A program made the translations under genes and the position numbers. Below are positions 44,668-53,737 of a stretch of 64,000 nucleotides of DNA, one piece after another (the stretch's first letter is position 1; the number at the start of each line of letters is the position of its first letter). The notes under the pieces were generated by a model. The model did not search any database and had not been told where the DNA came from. It was given only the letters and a program-made list of their open reading frames with translations. Location of the stretch: positions 1-64,000 of the forward strand of contig JALEFY010000028.1 of the NCBI GenBank assembly GCA_022760435.1, written 5' to 3'. This DNA comes from Neomegalonema sp. Its GTDB lineage: Bacteria; Pseudomonadota; Alphaproteobacteria; Rhodobacterales; Rhodobacteraceae.

Positions 44668-45361
44668 GCGACTTCACTACAACCAACCGGTAATTCTCAT
44701 CGGCGGCGGTGCGCTGGATGCCGATGCGTTGGCGCTTGCCCGGCAATTCGCATCGCCATTGATTGCGGCCGATAGCGGTGCGGACAAGGTTCCGACCGAG
44801 CAGCTTGATGCCTTGATCGGGGACATGGATTCGGTTTCCGATCTCGCCGCCTATAAACAGGTGAACGATCTGCGCGTGCTGCATCTGAGCGAGCAGGAGA
44901 CCACCGATTTCGAGAAATGCCTCTATTCGGTCGAGGCACCGCTTTATCTCGCCTGCGGGTTTCTGGGCCGGCGGTTCGATCACGCTCTTGCGGCCTTGCA
45001 CGCCTTGCTGCGGCATGAGGATCGGCGGGTGGTGCTGATCGGGGAGGAGGAGGTCGCCTTTCTCGCCCCGGCTCATTGGACGATCTCGCTCGAGATCGGC
45101 GCGCGGATCTCGCTGGTGCCACTGCGCCCGGTGCGGGCCGTGCGCTCGCAAGGCTGGCGCTGGCCGCTCGACGGGCTCGGCTTCGCGCTCGGGGTGCAAT
45201 CGGGCACTTCCAACCAGGCCAGTGCAGCGACAGTGAGCGCGGATTTCGATCGTGTCGGGATGCTGGTGCTGATCGAGCGGCGCTTTCTGGCGCAGGCCCT
45301 GGAAAGCCTCGGTCTGAAAAAGCATGCCGTGAACAGTCTCGGAGCGGCTGGCGATGAATGA
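44660..45361 (+). CDS. Thiamine diphosphokinase-like protein
   Basis: The protein has 233 residues and the thiamine pyrophosphokinase pattern: [62 protein letters not shown] and the C-terminal SGTSNQ loop. TPK makes thiamine diphosphate directly from thiamine and ATP. The acidic catalytic residues (AADSGAD, GDMDS, TTDFEK) are in place. It overlaps queC by eight bases and so belongs to a queuosine operon, which is unexpected; it could complement ThiMED in the same window, or act on another alcohol. The start lies in a duplicated 17-bp repeat. Confidence 0.82.
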   Translation: MTSRLHYNQPVILIGGGALDADALALARQFASPLIAADSGADKVPTEQLDALIGDMDSVSDLAAYKQVNDLRVLHLSEQETTDFEKCLYSVEAPLYLACGFLGRRFDHALAALHALLRHEDRRVVLIGEEEVAFLAPAHWTISLEIGARISLVPLRPVRAVRSQGWRWPLDGLGFALGVQSGTSNQASAATVSADFDRVGMLVLIERRFLAQALESLGLKKHAVNSLGAAGDE

Positions 45362-46064
45362 TCGGGAAAATGCCGCCCTGGTGCTGTTCTCGGGCGGTCA
45401 GGATAGCGCGACTTGTCTGGCCTGGGCGCTCGAGCGCTTCGAGCGGGTGGAGACGGTTGGCTTTGACTATGGCCAGCGCCACGGGGTGGAACTGACAGTG
45501 CGCGAGGACTTTCTGGCGGCGCTCAAGCACAGCTTCGCGCCCTGGGCGGCGAAACTGGGTGCGGATCACCGGCTCGATGCCCGTGTCCTCAAGGCATTGG
45601 GCGCAACAGCAATGACCGAGAGCGTTGCCATCGCGATGGATACGAATGGGCTGCCCAATACTTTCGTCCCCGGCCGCAATCTGCTGTTCTTCACCCTTGC
45701 CGGAGCGCTGGCGGCGCGGCGCGGCATTCGGCATCTGATCGGCGGCATGTGCGAGACCGATTTTTCAGGCTATCCCGATTGCCGCGATGACACGCTCAAA
45801 GCGCAGCAGGTCACGCTGTCCCTCGGCCTGGGGGAGCGGGTGGCGATCCACACGCCGCTGATGTGGCGTGACAAGGCCCAGACCTTCGCGCTGGCGCAGG
45901 CTTTGGGCGGGCAAGCGCTGCTCGATCTGGTGCTCGAGCACACCCATACCTGTTACCTCGGCGAGCGCTCCGAGCGGCATGATTGGGGTTATGGCTGCGG
46001 CTCTTGCCCGGCCTGCCTGTTGCGCGCCGCCGGATGGGCGCGCTTTGTGGAGAATGGGGCGTGA
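45354..46064 (+). CDS. queC: 7-cyano-7-deazaguanine synthase QueC
   Basis: QueC turns 7-carboxy-7-deazaguanine into preQ0 with ATP and ammonia, on the way to queuosine in tRNA. The 236-residue protein has the PP-loop [59 protein letters not shown], and the zinc site [29 protein letters not shown] in sense. It overlaps the TPK-like gene before it and queE after it (4 bases, GTGA), so all three are coupled. QueD and FolE, the earlier pathway steps, are not in the window. Confidence 0.96.
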   Translation: MNDRENAALVLFSGGQDSATCLAWALERFERVETVGFDYGQRHGVELTVREDFLAALKHSFAPWAAKLGADHRLDARVLKALGATAMTESVAIAMDTNGLPNTFVPGRNLLFFTLAGALAARRGIRHLIGGMCETDFSGYPDCRDDTLKAQQVTLSLGLGERVAIHTPLMWRDKAQTFALAQALGGQALLDLVLEHTHTCYLGERSERHDWGYGCGSCPACLLRAAGWARFVENGA

Positions 46065-46714
46065 GCTACAGCGTCAAGGAAATCTACTACACATTGCAGG
46101 GCGAAGGCGCTCAGGCGGGCCGTGCGGCGGTCTTCTTGCGCTTTGCGGGTTGCAATCTGTGGAGCGGGCGCGAGGGGGATCGGGGCAGTGCTCTGTGCCG
46201 GTTCTGCGATACCGATTTCGTTGGAATGGACGGGCCGGGCGGTGGGCGTTTCGAGAGCGCCGAAAGCCTCGCCGAAGCGGTGGCGGGCCATTGGCCCTCG
46301 GGGGGCGGCGGGCGCCCCTATGTCGTCTGCACCGGCGGAGAGCCGCTGTTGCAGCTCGATGCGCTGCTGATCGACGCGCTGCATGCGGCGGGCTTTGAGA
46401 TCGCGGTGGAGACCAACGGTACCCTGAGCGCGCCGCCCGGGATTGACTGGATCTGTGTCTCTCCCAAAGGCGCCGCGCCGCTGGAGCAGCGCAGCGGTCA
46501 CGAGCTCAAGCTGGTCTATCCGCAGCCCGAGCCGCAAGCGCAGCCGCATTGCTTTGTCGATCTGGCGTTCGAGCACTTCTTCGTGCAGCCGATGGATGTG
46601 GTTGGCGATGCTCAGGCCAGCGCGGGCAATGTCGCGCAGGCGGCGGCTTACTGCCTCGAGCATCCGCAATGGCGCTTGTCGGTGCAGACCCATAAGGTGA
46701 TCGGGCTGCCCTGA
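46061..46714 (+). CDS. queE: 7-carboxy-7-deazaguanine synthase QueE
   Basis: QueE is a radical SAM enzyme that contracts 6-carboxytetrahydropterin to 7-carboxy-7-deazaguanine. At 217 residues it begins [27 protein letters not shown] and has the enlarged cluster motif C31-x14-C46-x2-C49, known from the Burkholderia-type QueE, instead of CxxxCxx[12 protein letters not shown] and VETNGTL follow, then ELKLVYPQ. The start is GTG at 46061, overlapping the queC stop. It works directly before QueC in the pathway. Confidence 0.95.
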   Translation: MSYSVKEIYYTLQGEGAQAGRAAVFLRFAGCNLWSGREGDRGSALCRFCDTDFVGMDGPGGGRFESAESLAEAVAGHWPSGGGGRPYVVCTGGEPLLQLDALLIDALHAAGFEIAVETNGTLSAPPGIDWICVSPKGAAPLEQRSGHELKLVYPQPEPQAQPHCFVDLAFEHFFVQPMDVVGDAQASAGNVAQAAAYCLEHPQWRLSVQTHKVIGLP

Positions 46715-46741
46715 GCGGGCAGGGAAGTCAGTGATTGGCGG

Positions 46742-47503
46742 TCAGTAGCTGCCTTCGGTGCGAATATGCAATGTCTTGCCGCAATGCTTGCAATGCACCG
46801 CATCCGCATCATGCAGGAACAGCCCGCAGGTCTCGCATTCCTGACGGACCTTGGAGGGGCGAAACAGCACTTGCAGCAGCCGCAAGAACAAGGTCACGCC
46901 AAAGATCATGACCAGCACCGCGAGCAGGCGCCCCGAGGTGCCAACCGGGGTGATATCGCCAAAACCGGTGGTGGTCAGGGTGGTGACGGTGAAATAGAGC
47001 GCGTCGGCATAGTTCCGGATATCTGGATTGATGCCGTATTGCGTGGCGTAAATCACGCCGGTCATCACGAACAGGAAGACGCCCAGATTGGTGACGGCCG
47101 TGAAGATATCCTCATTCTCACGAAAGAACCGAAAGTCCTGCCGGAGCCGCGCGAGCATCTGGTAGGAATGGAGCAATCGCAAGGTGCGCAGGATCCGTAG
47201 AAAGCCGACACCCTCTCCCGCGATCGGGGCGAGAAAAGAGACGATCGCGGCGATATCGGCCCAGGTTGCCAGCCGCAGGAGAAATTGCCCGCGATCGGAT
47301 TCCAGCCAGATCCTGAGCAGAAAGTCGATCAGGATCAGCGCACCAATGACCGCGTCAGCGATCTCGACAGCGCGGGTGTGCTCGAAAAACGAGGTGATGA
47401 TCACGAACAGGATCGCCGCCAGATCAAAGAACAGGAGCGCATAGCGGAAACGGTGCGCGGCGGCGGTGTCTCCCATGTAGAGAGTTCGTAACGAGTTCAG
47501 CAC
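46742..47503 (-). CDS. Voltage-gated-type potassium channel with C-terminal zinc ribbon
   Basis: The protein is 253 residues long, with six membrane helices. S4 has regularly spaced arginines (FLRILRTLRLLHSYQMLARLR, about 101-121), and the pore filter is TTGFGD at 178-183, between S5 (about 138-155) and S6 (about 192-212). After S6, a short zinc-ribbon-like tail has C223-x2-C226 and C238-x2-C241. The channel core is typical of bacterial Kv-like ion transporters; the metal-binding tail is unusual and may gate the channel by zinc or redox. It is convergent with queE. Confidence 0.9.
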   Translation of the reverse strand: MLNSLRTLYMGDTAAAHRFRYALLFFDLAAILFVIITSFFEHTRAVEIADAVIGALILIDFLLRIWLESDRGQFLLRLATWADIAAIVSFLAPIAGEGVGFLRILRTLRLLHSYQMLARLRQDFRFFRENEDIFTAVTNLGVFLFVMTGVIYATQYGINPDIRNYADALYFTVTTLTTTGFGDITPVGTSGRLLAVLVMIFGVTLFLRLLQVLFRPSKVRQECETCGLFLHDADAVHCKHCGKTLHIRTEGSY

Positions 47504-47579
47504 TGCATCGCGTCCATGATCATTGCGTTATGGCAAACAGCCCCCTCGCCGAAGGTTGCGGGCTGCCTTCTGCTTGCTT

Positions 47580-48422
47580 TCAGCCCAGCCGCTCCGCGTG
47601 CCATTCCAGATGCGCGCGCATGAAGCTCGAGATGAAGTAGTAGCTGTGATCATAGCCCGGTTGCAGGCGCAGGGTGAGCGCTTGCCCGGCGGCCTTGCAC
47701 GCGGCCTCGAGCCGGTCTGGCATCAGTTGCGTGTGCAAGAACGGATCCTCGCTGCCCTGATCAACGAGAATGTCGCGCACATGCGCCCCGGCCTCGATCA
47801 GCGCGCAGGCGTCATAGGCGGACCAGGCGGTGCGGTCCTCGCCCAGATAGCCCGAGAGCGCCTTCTCGCCCCAGGGGCAGTGCGAGGGCGCGCAGATCGG
47901 GGCAAAGGCGCTCACGGCCTTGAACCGATCAGGGCTGCGCAGCGCGAGGGTGAGCGCGCCATGCCCGCCCATTGAATGGCCCAGGATCGACTGGCGCTCC
48001 ATATCCGCCGGAAATTGCTCGGCAATCAGCTCCGGCAATTCGAGCTCGAGATAGCTGCGCATCCGGTAATGCTGATCAAAGGGCGCCTGGGTCGCATCGA
48101 CATAGAACCCCGCGCCGAGCCCGAAATCATAGGCACCCTCTGCATCATCGGGCACCCCCTCGCCGCGCGGCGATGTGTCGGGGGCCACGAAGATCAGCCC
48201 CAGCTCGGCGCAGGCGGCGCGGAACTCGCCTTTTTCGGTGACATTGGCCTGCGTGCAGGTGAGCCCGGAGAGATACCAGACCACCGGCAGCCGCGCCCCG
48301 GCCTCATGCGCGGGCACGAACACCGAGAATTCCATCGCGGTGCCCGTCGATTGCGAGGCGTGGCGATAGACGCCCTGCACCCCGCCATGGCTCTTCGCCG
48401 TCGATACCGTCTCGAAGCTCAT
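47580..48422 (-). CDS. fghA: S-formylglutathione hydrolase
   Basis: FghA releases formate and glutathione from S-formylglutathione, the second step of glutathione-dependent formaldehyde oxidation. The esterase-D-type hydrolase of 280 residues has the nucleophile elbow GHSMGGHGAL (ILGHSMGGHG), oxyanion-side motif VWYLSGLTCTQANVTEKGEF, VAPDTSPRGE, LVDQGSEDPFL with the acidic residue and PGYDHSYYFISSF with the histidine. It overlaps the end of the dehydrogenase gene, so the two enzymes are made together. Confidence 0.97.
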   Translation of the reverse strand: MSFETVSTAKSHGGVQGVYRHASQSTGTAMEFSVFVPAHEAGARLPVVWYLSGLTCTQANVTEKGEFRAACAELGLIFVAPDTSPRGEGVPDDAEGAYDFGLGAGFYVDATQAPFDQHYRMRSYLELELPELIAEQFPADMERQSILGHSMGGHGALTLALRSPDRFKAVSAFAPICAPSHCPWGEKALSGYLGEDRTAWSAYDACALIEAGAHVRDILVDQGSEDPFLHTQLMPDRLEAACKAAGQALTLRLQPGYDHSYYFISSFMRAHLEWHAERLG

Positions 48423-49531
48423 CAGAATACCACCACCGAGCGGATCGACTTGCCCTCATGCATGAGATCGAAGCCCTTGTTGATCTCCTCGAGGCCCAGG
48501 ATATGGGTGATCATCGGGTCGATCTCGATCTTGCCGTTCATGTACCAATCCACGATCTTCGGCACATCGGTGCGCCCCTTCGCGCCGCCAAAGGCCGTGC
48601 CCTTCCACACCCGGCCGGTCACGAGCTGGAACGGGCGGGTCGAGATCTCCTTGCCCGACTCGGCAACCCCGATCACCGTCGAGACCCCCCAGCCGCGATG
48701 GCACGCTTCCAGCGCCTGGCGCATCACGGTGGTGTTGCCGGTGCAATCGAAGGTGTAATCCGCCCCGCCATCGGTCAGCGCCACCAGATGCTGGACGATA
48801 TCGCCCTCGATCTCTTGCGGGTTGACGAAATGGGTCATGCCGAAGCGCTCGCCCCATTCCTTCTTGTCATTGTTGATATCAACGCCGACGATCATGTTCG
48901 CCCCGACCAGACGCGCGCCCTGGATCACGTTGAGCCCGATGCCGCCCAGGCCGAACACGATGACATTCGCGCCCGGCTCGACCTTGGCGGTGTTGATCAC
49001 CGCACCGACCCCGGTGGTCACACCGCAGCCGACATAGCAGGTCTTGTCGAAGGGCGCGTCCTCGCGGATCTTGGCCACTGCGATCTCCGGCAGCACGGTG
49101 AAGTTCGAGAAGGTCGAGCAGCCCATGTAGTGATAGACCGGCTTGCCCTGATACGAAAAGCGCGTGGTGCCATCAGGCATCAGGCCCTTGCCCTGGGTGG
49201 CGCGAATGGCGGTGCACAGGTTGGTCTTGCCCGACAGGCAGGATTTGCACTGCCGACATTCGGGCGTGTAGAGCGGGATCACATGGTCTCCGGGTTGCAC
49301 CGAGGTCACCCCGGCACCGATCTCGCTCACGATCCCCGCGCCCTCATGCCCGAGCACGGATGGGAAGATCCCCTCGCTGTCGAACCCGTCGAGCGTATAG
49401 GCATCGGTATGACAGATGCCGGTGGCCATGATCTCCACCAGCACTTCGCCGGCTTTGGGCCCCTCCAGATCAAGCTCGACGATCTCGAGCGGCTTCTTGG
49501 CCTCGAAGGCGACGGCGGCACGGGTCTTCAT
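48422..49531 (-). CDS. frmA: S-(hydroxymethyl)glutathione dehydrogenase (class III ADH)
   Basis: This enzyme oxidises the glutathione-formaldehyde adduct with NAD and also reduces S-nitrosoglutathione. At 369 residues it shows the zinc alcohol dehydrogenase layout: [29 protein letters not shown] for catalytic zinc, the structural-zinc cysteines in [15 protein letters not shown], and [15 protein letters not shown] for [14 protein letters not shown] is the usual class III signature. With fghA it detoxifies formaldehyde in the cytoplasm; no regulator (frmR) is beside it. Confidence 0.97.
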   Translation of the reverse strand: MKTRAAVAFEAKKPLEIVELDLEGPKAGEVLVEIMATGICHTDAYTLDGFDSEGIFPSVLGHEGAGIVSEIGAGVTSVQPGDHVIPLYTPECRQCKSCLSGKTNLCTAIRATQGKGLMPDGTTRFSYQGKPVYHYMGCSTFSNFTVLPEIAVAKIREDAPFDKTCYVGCGVTTGVGAVINTAKVEPGANVIVFGLGGIGLNVIQGARLVGANMIVGVDINNDKKEWGERFGMTHFVNPQEIEGDIVQHLVALTDGGADYTFDCTGNTTVMRQALEACHRGWGVSTVIGVAESGKEISTRPFQLVTGRVWKGTAFGGAKGRTDVPKIVDWYMNGKIEIDPMITHILGLEEINKGFDLMHEGKSIRSVVVF

Positions 49532-49726
49532 GAAACGGGCTCCTGCGGGGTTCTCGGTCGGTGATGATACGCGGGCGAGCGCCGCGCCTGGGTGAGATGC
49601 GGTCAGTATGGCGCGCCAATGCGCTCTTTACCAAGCCTGAAATCACGCCCCGCGCTTGGCCTTTGCCGCTCTGGCGTGCTAAGCGCAGCGCCAACATTCC
49701 ATTCGCGAGGACAAGCAGGGTCAATC

Positions 49727-50815
49727 ATGGGCGATCTCGAAGCGCTGAAGGCTGGGTATCTCGATCAGGTTGCATCGGCGGGCGATGAAGCGGCGCTGGA
49801 GGCGGTGCGGGTGGCTGCGCTCGGCAAGAAGGGCGAGATCTCGCTGAAGATGCGCGATCTGGGCAAGATGAGCCCCGAAGAGCGCAAGAGCGCCGGCGCC
49901 GCGCTCAATGCGGTCAAGGATGCGATTGCCGATGCGATCGCGCAGAAAAAGGACGCCATGGCCGATGCAGCGCTCGATGAGCGGCTGAAGGGCGAGTGGC
50001 TCGATATCACCCTCTCTCCGCGCCCGGTGCAGCCGCCGATGGCGGGCGGCACCCTGCATCCGATCAGCCAGGTGACCGAGGAAGTGATCGCGATCTTCGC
50101 CGATCTGGGCTTCGCGGTGAAGGAAGGTCCGCAGATCGAGGCGGATTTCTACAATTTCGACGCGCTCAACATCCCCGCCGAGCACCCGGCGCGGCAAGAG
50201 CATGACACCTTCTATATGGCGCCCAAGGCCGATGGCACTCGCCATGTGCTGCGCACCCATACCTCGCCGGTGCAGATCCGCACGCTGGAGAAGGAGGGCG
50301 CACCGACCCGCTTCATCGCGCCGGGCCGGGTCTATCGCTCGGATTACGACCAGACCCACACCCCGATGTTCCACCAGGTCGAGGGCATGGTGATCGACAA
50401 GGACATCTCGATGGCGAACCTCAAATGGGTGCTCGAGGAGTTCTGCCGCGCGTTCTTCGAGGTCGAGGCGGTCGAGCTGCGCTTTCGCGCCTCGCATTTC
50501 CCGTTCACCGAGCCGAGCGCGGAGGTCGATATCCGCTGCTCCTGGGAAGGCGGGCAGCTCAAGATCGGCGAGGGGGATGGCTGGCTGGAGATCCTCGGCA
50601 GCGGGATGGTGCACCCCAAAGTGCTGGCGGCCTGCGGCGTCGATCCGCAGATCTGGCAGGGCTTTGCCTTCGGGGTCGGCATCGACCGGATCGCGATGCT
50701 CAAATACGGCATCCCGGATCTGCGCGCCTTCTTCGACGCCGATCTGCGCTGGCTGCGCCATTACGGCTTCGCCGCGCTCGATATGCCAAGCGTGGCGGCG
50801 GGGCTGAGCCGGTAA
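49727..50815 (+). CDS. pheS: Phenylalanine-tRNA ligase alpha subunit
   Basis: PheS is the catalytic subunit of phenylalanyl-tRNA synthetase. The 362-residue protein has an N-terminal tRNA-binding coiled coil (about 1-90). The class II core follows, with [36 protein letters not shown]-like [40 protein letters not shown] (motif 2) and [33 protein letters not shown] (motif 3). The ATG at 49727 gives the family N-terminus. The beta-subunit gene pheT, which normally follows, is absent from the rest of the window; the next genes are unrelated. No attenuator was recognised upstream. Confidence 0.97.
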   Translation: MGDLEALKAGYLDQVASAGDEAALEAVRVAALGKKGEISLKMRDLGKMSPEERKSAGAALNAVKDAIADAIAQKKDAMADAALDERLKGEWLDITLSPRPVQPPMAGGTLHPISQVTEEVIAIFADLGFAVKEGPQIEADFYNFDALNIPAEHPARQEHDTFYMAPKADGTRHVLRTHTSPVQIRTLEKEGAPTRFIAPGRVYRSDYDQTHTPMFHQVEGMVIDKDISMANLKWVLEEFCRAFFEVEAVELRFRASHFPFTEPSAEVDIRCSWEGGQLKIGEGDGWLEILGSGMVHPKVLAACGVDPQIWQGFAFGVGIDRIAMLKYGIPDLRAFFDADLRWLRHYGFAALDMPSVAAGLSR

Positions 50816-50969
50816 CATTGCGGCGCAGGTCGCAGAGGGCGGGGCTTCGATCCCGCCAGCACACAGCCCATCGGCCCGCTCCCCAGTAAGCGCTGCGCTC
50901 TCGCACGCGCGGCTATGCAAGGCCGCGCGGATGGGCTAGGGTGGGATGATTAACGATGGGGGAGCCGTC

Positions 50970-51548
50970 ATGCACCGTCTCAATATTCGCTTGTGTTTGG
51001 CTCGGCTCATGGTGGTCCTGGCTCTTTTCTCAGGTCCCGCCGCCCTGCTCTGGGCACCGCCAGCGACCGCTCAGTCGGTGGATGTTAAGGCACTGTCAGC
51101 CGAAGCTCGGTCCGCGGTCCAAACCGGCGATTGGCCGCGCGGCGAAGCGGCAATACGCCAGCTTTATGAATATATGCTCAGCAGCAAGGGTGAGCGAGAC
51201 CGCGGAACGCTCACCCTAATGGGCAACCTCGCTTATTTTGTGAAGCAGCAAGGTCGCTATGCCGAGGCCGAACAGCTTAACACACGCGTGCTGACGCTGC
51301 GCCGCGAGACCTTGGGCGAGGCGCATCTGGATACGCTTGCAAGTATGAACAACCTCGCTCGGATCTATCAGGATCAAGGCCGCTACGCCGAGGCCGAACC
51401 GCTCTTTCGGGAGGCTTGGCAGCACGCGCGGCAGACGCTCGGCGATCGGCATCCCAATTCACTCACCCTTGGACAAAATCTGGCCGAGTTGTTGGATCTG
51501 ATGGATCGGGCGGCAGAGGCGGCGCAGGTTCGGCAGAGCTTGCAATAA
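50970..51548 (+). CDS. Exported tetratricopeptide-repeat protein
   Basis: A secreted protein of 192 residues with a signal peptide (about 1-35, LMVVLALFSGPAALLWAPPATAQS, cleavage after TAQ or ATA). Three or four TPR/kinesin-light-chain-type repeats follow, with the pattern NLAxxxxxQGRYAEAExLxxxxLxxRRETLGEAH. It may scaffold proteins in the periplasm. It is short for the type and may be the remnant of a longer array. GGGAG precedes the ATG at 50970. It stands alone downstream of pheS. Confidence 0.8.
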   Translation: MHRLNIRLCLARLMVVLALFSGPAALLWAPPATAQSVDVKALSAEARSAVQTGDWPRGEAAIRQLYEYMLSSKGERDRGTLTLMGNLAYFVKQQGRYAEAEQLNTRVLTLRRETLGEAHLDTLASMNNLARIYQDQGRYAEAEPLFREAWQHARQTLGDRHPNSLTLGQNLAELLDLMDRAAEAAQVRQSLQ

Positions 51549-51652
51549 GGGCGCGCGCTTCGGTGTTGGGGGCGGGGTTCCGCAACGGTATCCGCAATTT
51601 CGCTGAGTTGAATTCGCTGGATTTTGGCCGGTGAAAGGCGTTGAAAGGTTGC

Positions 51653-52591
51653 ATGCTTGCAATCTTACAGGTGGTCCTGCCGGTCTTTCTGCTCATTGGA
51701 ACCGGCTACGGCGCCGTTCGCCTCAAACTGTTTCCCGATAGCGGTATCGACGGGCTGATCGCCTTTGTCGTGCGCTTCGCGACGCCGTTCTTGCTGTTTT
51801 CGGCGATGGCGCGGCTGCATATCGCAGAGGTGTTCAATCTCGGCATGATCATCGCCTTTTACACCGGGGCGCTGAGCTGTTTCGCGTTGGGGCTGATGAT
51901 GGCGCGGCTCGCGGGCCGAACGCCGGGCGAGGCAGTGACCATCGGCTTTGCCTGCCTGTTCTCGAACACGGTACTCGTCGGCCTGCCGATCATGCTGCGC
52001 GCTTACGGCGAAGCGGCGACGGCACCAGCCTATGCGATTATCTCGCTGCACGCGCCGGTGCTCTATTCGCTGGGCATGATCGCGATGGAAGTGTCCCGGC
52101 GCGACGGTGCGGGCGCCTGGGTGGCGATGCGGCGCTCTGCGCGCTCGGTGCTGTCCAATGCCTTGATGCTGGGCATCTTCGCCGGTCTGGCGCTCAACGC
52201 GTCCGGGCTGACCCTGCCCGAGCCGGTGATGGCCTATGTCGAGATGTTGGCTCGAGCGACGCTGCCCACGGCGCTTTTCGCGCTCGGCGCTGCGATGACC
52301 CGTTATCGGCTGGCATCGGAGATCTCCTGGGCGCTGATCGCCTCGGTTCTGCTGCTCTTCGTCCATCCCGCAATCGCCTGGCTGGTGGCAACGCAACTGC
52401 TTGATCTGCCGCATGAATTCGCCCGTGTCGCCGTGATCGTCGCGGCGATGCCCGCCGGGCTCAATGTCTATGTCTTCGCCTCGATGTACAAGCGCGCCGA
52501 AGGCATCGCGGCGAGCACGGTGATCCTGTCCACCGCGCTTTCGGTGCTGACGATCAGCTTCTGGCTGGCGGTGATGGGCGGGGCGGAGTGA
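51653..52591 (+). CDS. AEC-family transporter
   Basis: An auxin-efflux-carrier-type membrane protein of 312 residues with about ten helices in two inverted halves. It begins ILQVVLPVFLLIGTGYGAVRLKLFPDSGIDGLIAFVVRFATPFLLF and has the family's LFSNTVLVGLPIML crossover and MPAGLNVYVFASMY near the end. Members move malonate, malate or other organic anions; the substrate is unknown. The ATG at 51653 has AAAGG upstream. Confidence 0.9.
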   Translation: MLAILQVVLPVFLLIGTGYGAVRLKLFPDSGIDGLIAFVVRFATPFLLFSAMARLHIAEVFNLGMIIAFYTGALSCFALGLMMARLAGRTPGEAVTIGFACLFSNTVLVGLPIMLRAYGEAATAPAYAIISLHAPVLYSLGMIAMEVSRRDGAGAWVAMRRSARSVLSNALMLGIFAGLALNASGLTLPEPVMAYVEMLARATLPTALFALGAAMTRYRLASEISWALIASVLLLFVHPAIAWLVATQLLDLPHEFARVAVIVAAMPAGLNVYVFASMYKRAEGIAASTVILSTALSVLTISFWLAVMGGAE

Positions 52592-52649
52592 TCCGGATCG
52601 GGGGTTGCTGCGTTACTCATCGAGGACGCAACGATTGCCGGAGCCGATG

Positions 52650-53609
52650 ATGATGAGCCGACGCCAAGCCCTGCGAATGATGGCTCTGGGCACAGGATCC
52701 GCCTTGCTTTCGGGCTGCGCCAGTTCCAGCCAGTCTCTGCGTGATCGCTACCCGCCTCAGGGGCGTTTCGTGCCGACCTCGCACGGGCAGATCCATCTGC
52801 TCGAGCAGGGCGAGGGTCCGGCGGTGGTGCTGATCCATGGTGCCTCGGGCAATCTGCGCGATGCAACCTTCCGGCTGATGCCGATGCTGGCGCGCCGCTA
52901 CCGCGTCATCGCCGTGGACCGGCCGGGTTTCGGCTACTCCGACCCTGGGCCGGATGATCGTTATCGCCCGCTTGCGCAAGCGGCGATGCTGCGGGAGGCT
53001 GTGTCGAGCCTTGGCGTGCGCAAGCCGATCGTGGTCGGGCATTCCTATGGCGGCGCCGTCGCCATGGCCTGGGGCCTGCAAGCGCAAGACGAGATTTCGG
53101 GGGTGGTCTCGCTTTCGGGCGCAACCTATCCATGGGATGGCGGGGTTGGCCTTGGGTATGAGATCGCCGCCACCCCGGTCATCGGCGATGTGGCGATCGC
53201 GATCGTGCGCTTGGGGCTGACCGAGTCGGTCGCCAGGGACTTCATTGATCGAATCTTTGCCCCGCAAAACGCGCCGAGCGGATATGCCGATCACGTCGCC
53301 ATCGGCCTTGCGCTGCGCGCCGAAACCATCAAGGCCAATGCCCAGGACCTGACCCATTTGAACGATGAGCTCGCGACGATGGCTCCGCGCTATGGCGAGA
53401 TTCACACACCTGTGGGCATCGTGCATGGCACGGCGGACACAACCGTCGCGCTGTCGATCCATTCCGAAAAGCTTGCAAAAGACGTTCAAAAATCGCGACT
53501 TATTCGGCTCGACGGGGTCGGCCACATGCCCCACATCGTTGCGCCTGAGGCCTGTGTTGAGGCGATTGACTGGGTCGCGGCGCAGTCCGGCAGAAACGTG
53601 GCGGACTAG
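52650..53609 (+). CDS. Alpha/beta hydrolase lipoprotein, first of three paralogues
   Basis: The N-terminus of this 319-residue protein has both a twin-arginine motif (SRRQALRMM) and a lipobox-like LLSGC ending at Cys23, so it is probably an exported lipoprotein. The hydrolase domain has HGASGNLRD, the nucleophile elbow VVGHSYGGAV (Ser132), acidic residue in HGTADTTV and histidine in GVGHMPH. The substrate is unknown. Three ATG codons in a row begin the frame; the second is used because GGAG is then six bases away. It is followed by two further paralogues on the same strand. Confidence 0.85.
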   Translation: MMSRRQALRMMALGTGSALLSGCASSSQSLRDRYPPQGRFVPTSHGQIHLLEQGEGPAVVLIHGASGNLRDATFRLMPMLARRYRVIAVDRPGFGYSDPGPDDRYRPLAQAAMLREAVSSLGVRKPIVVGHSYGGAVAMAWGLQAQDEISGVVSLSGATYPWDGGVGLGYEIAATPVIGDVAIAIVRLGLTESVARDFIDRIFAPQNAPSGYADHVAIGLALRAETIKANAQDLTHLNDELATMAPRYGEIHTPVGIVHGTADTTVALSIHSEKLAKDVQKSRLIRLDGVGHMPHIVAPEACVEAIDWVAAQSGRNVAD

Positions 53610-53737
53610 ATTTTTCTTGCTGCACTGCAAAACTTGCTCAACAATCACAGGTTAAAGGGTCACTGCCTTCCCTTACAGAAGGTGCCGGTGGCCCTTCGCC
53701 AGCCCCTTGCGGTTGGTGAGATCGGCAGGAGAGAGCG

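Noticed and set aside
50830-50865. tRNA gene after pheS
   Set aside because: A T-arm-like hairpin (GGCGGG...TTCGAT...CCCGCC) is present, but no anticodon or acceptor stem fits around it.
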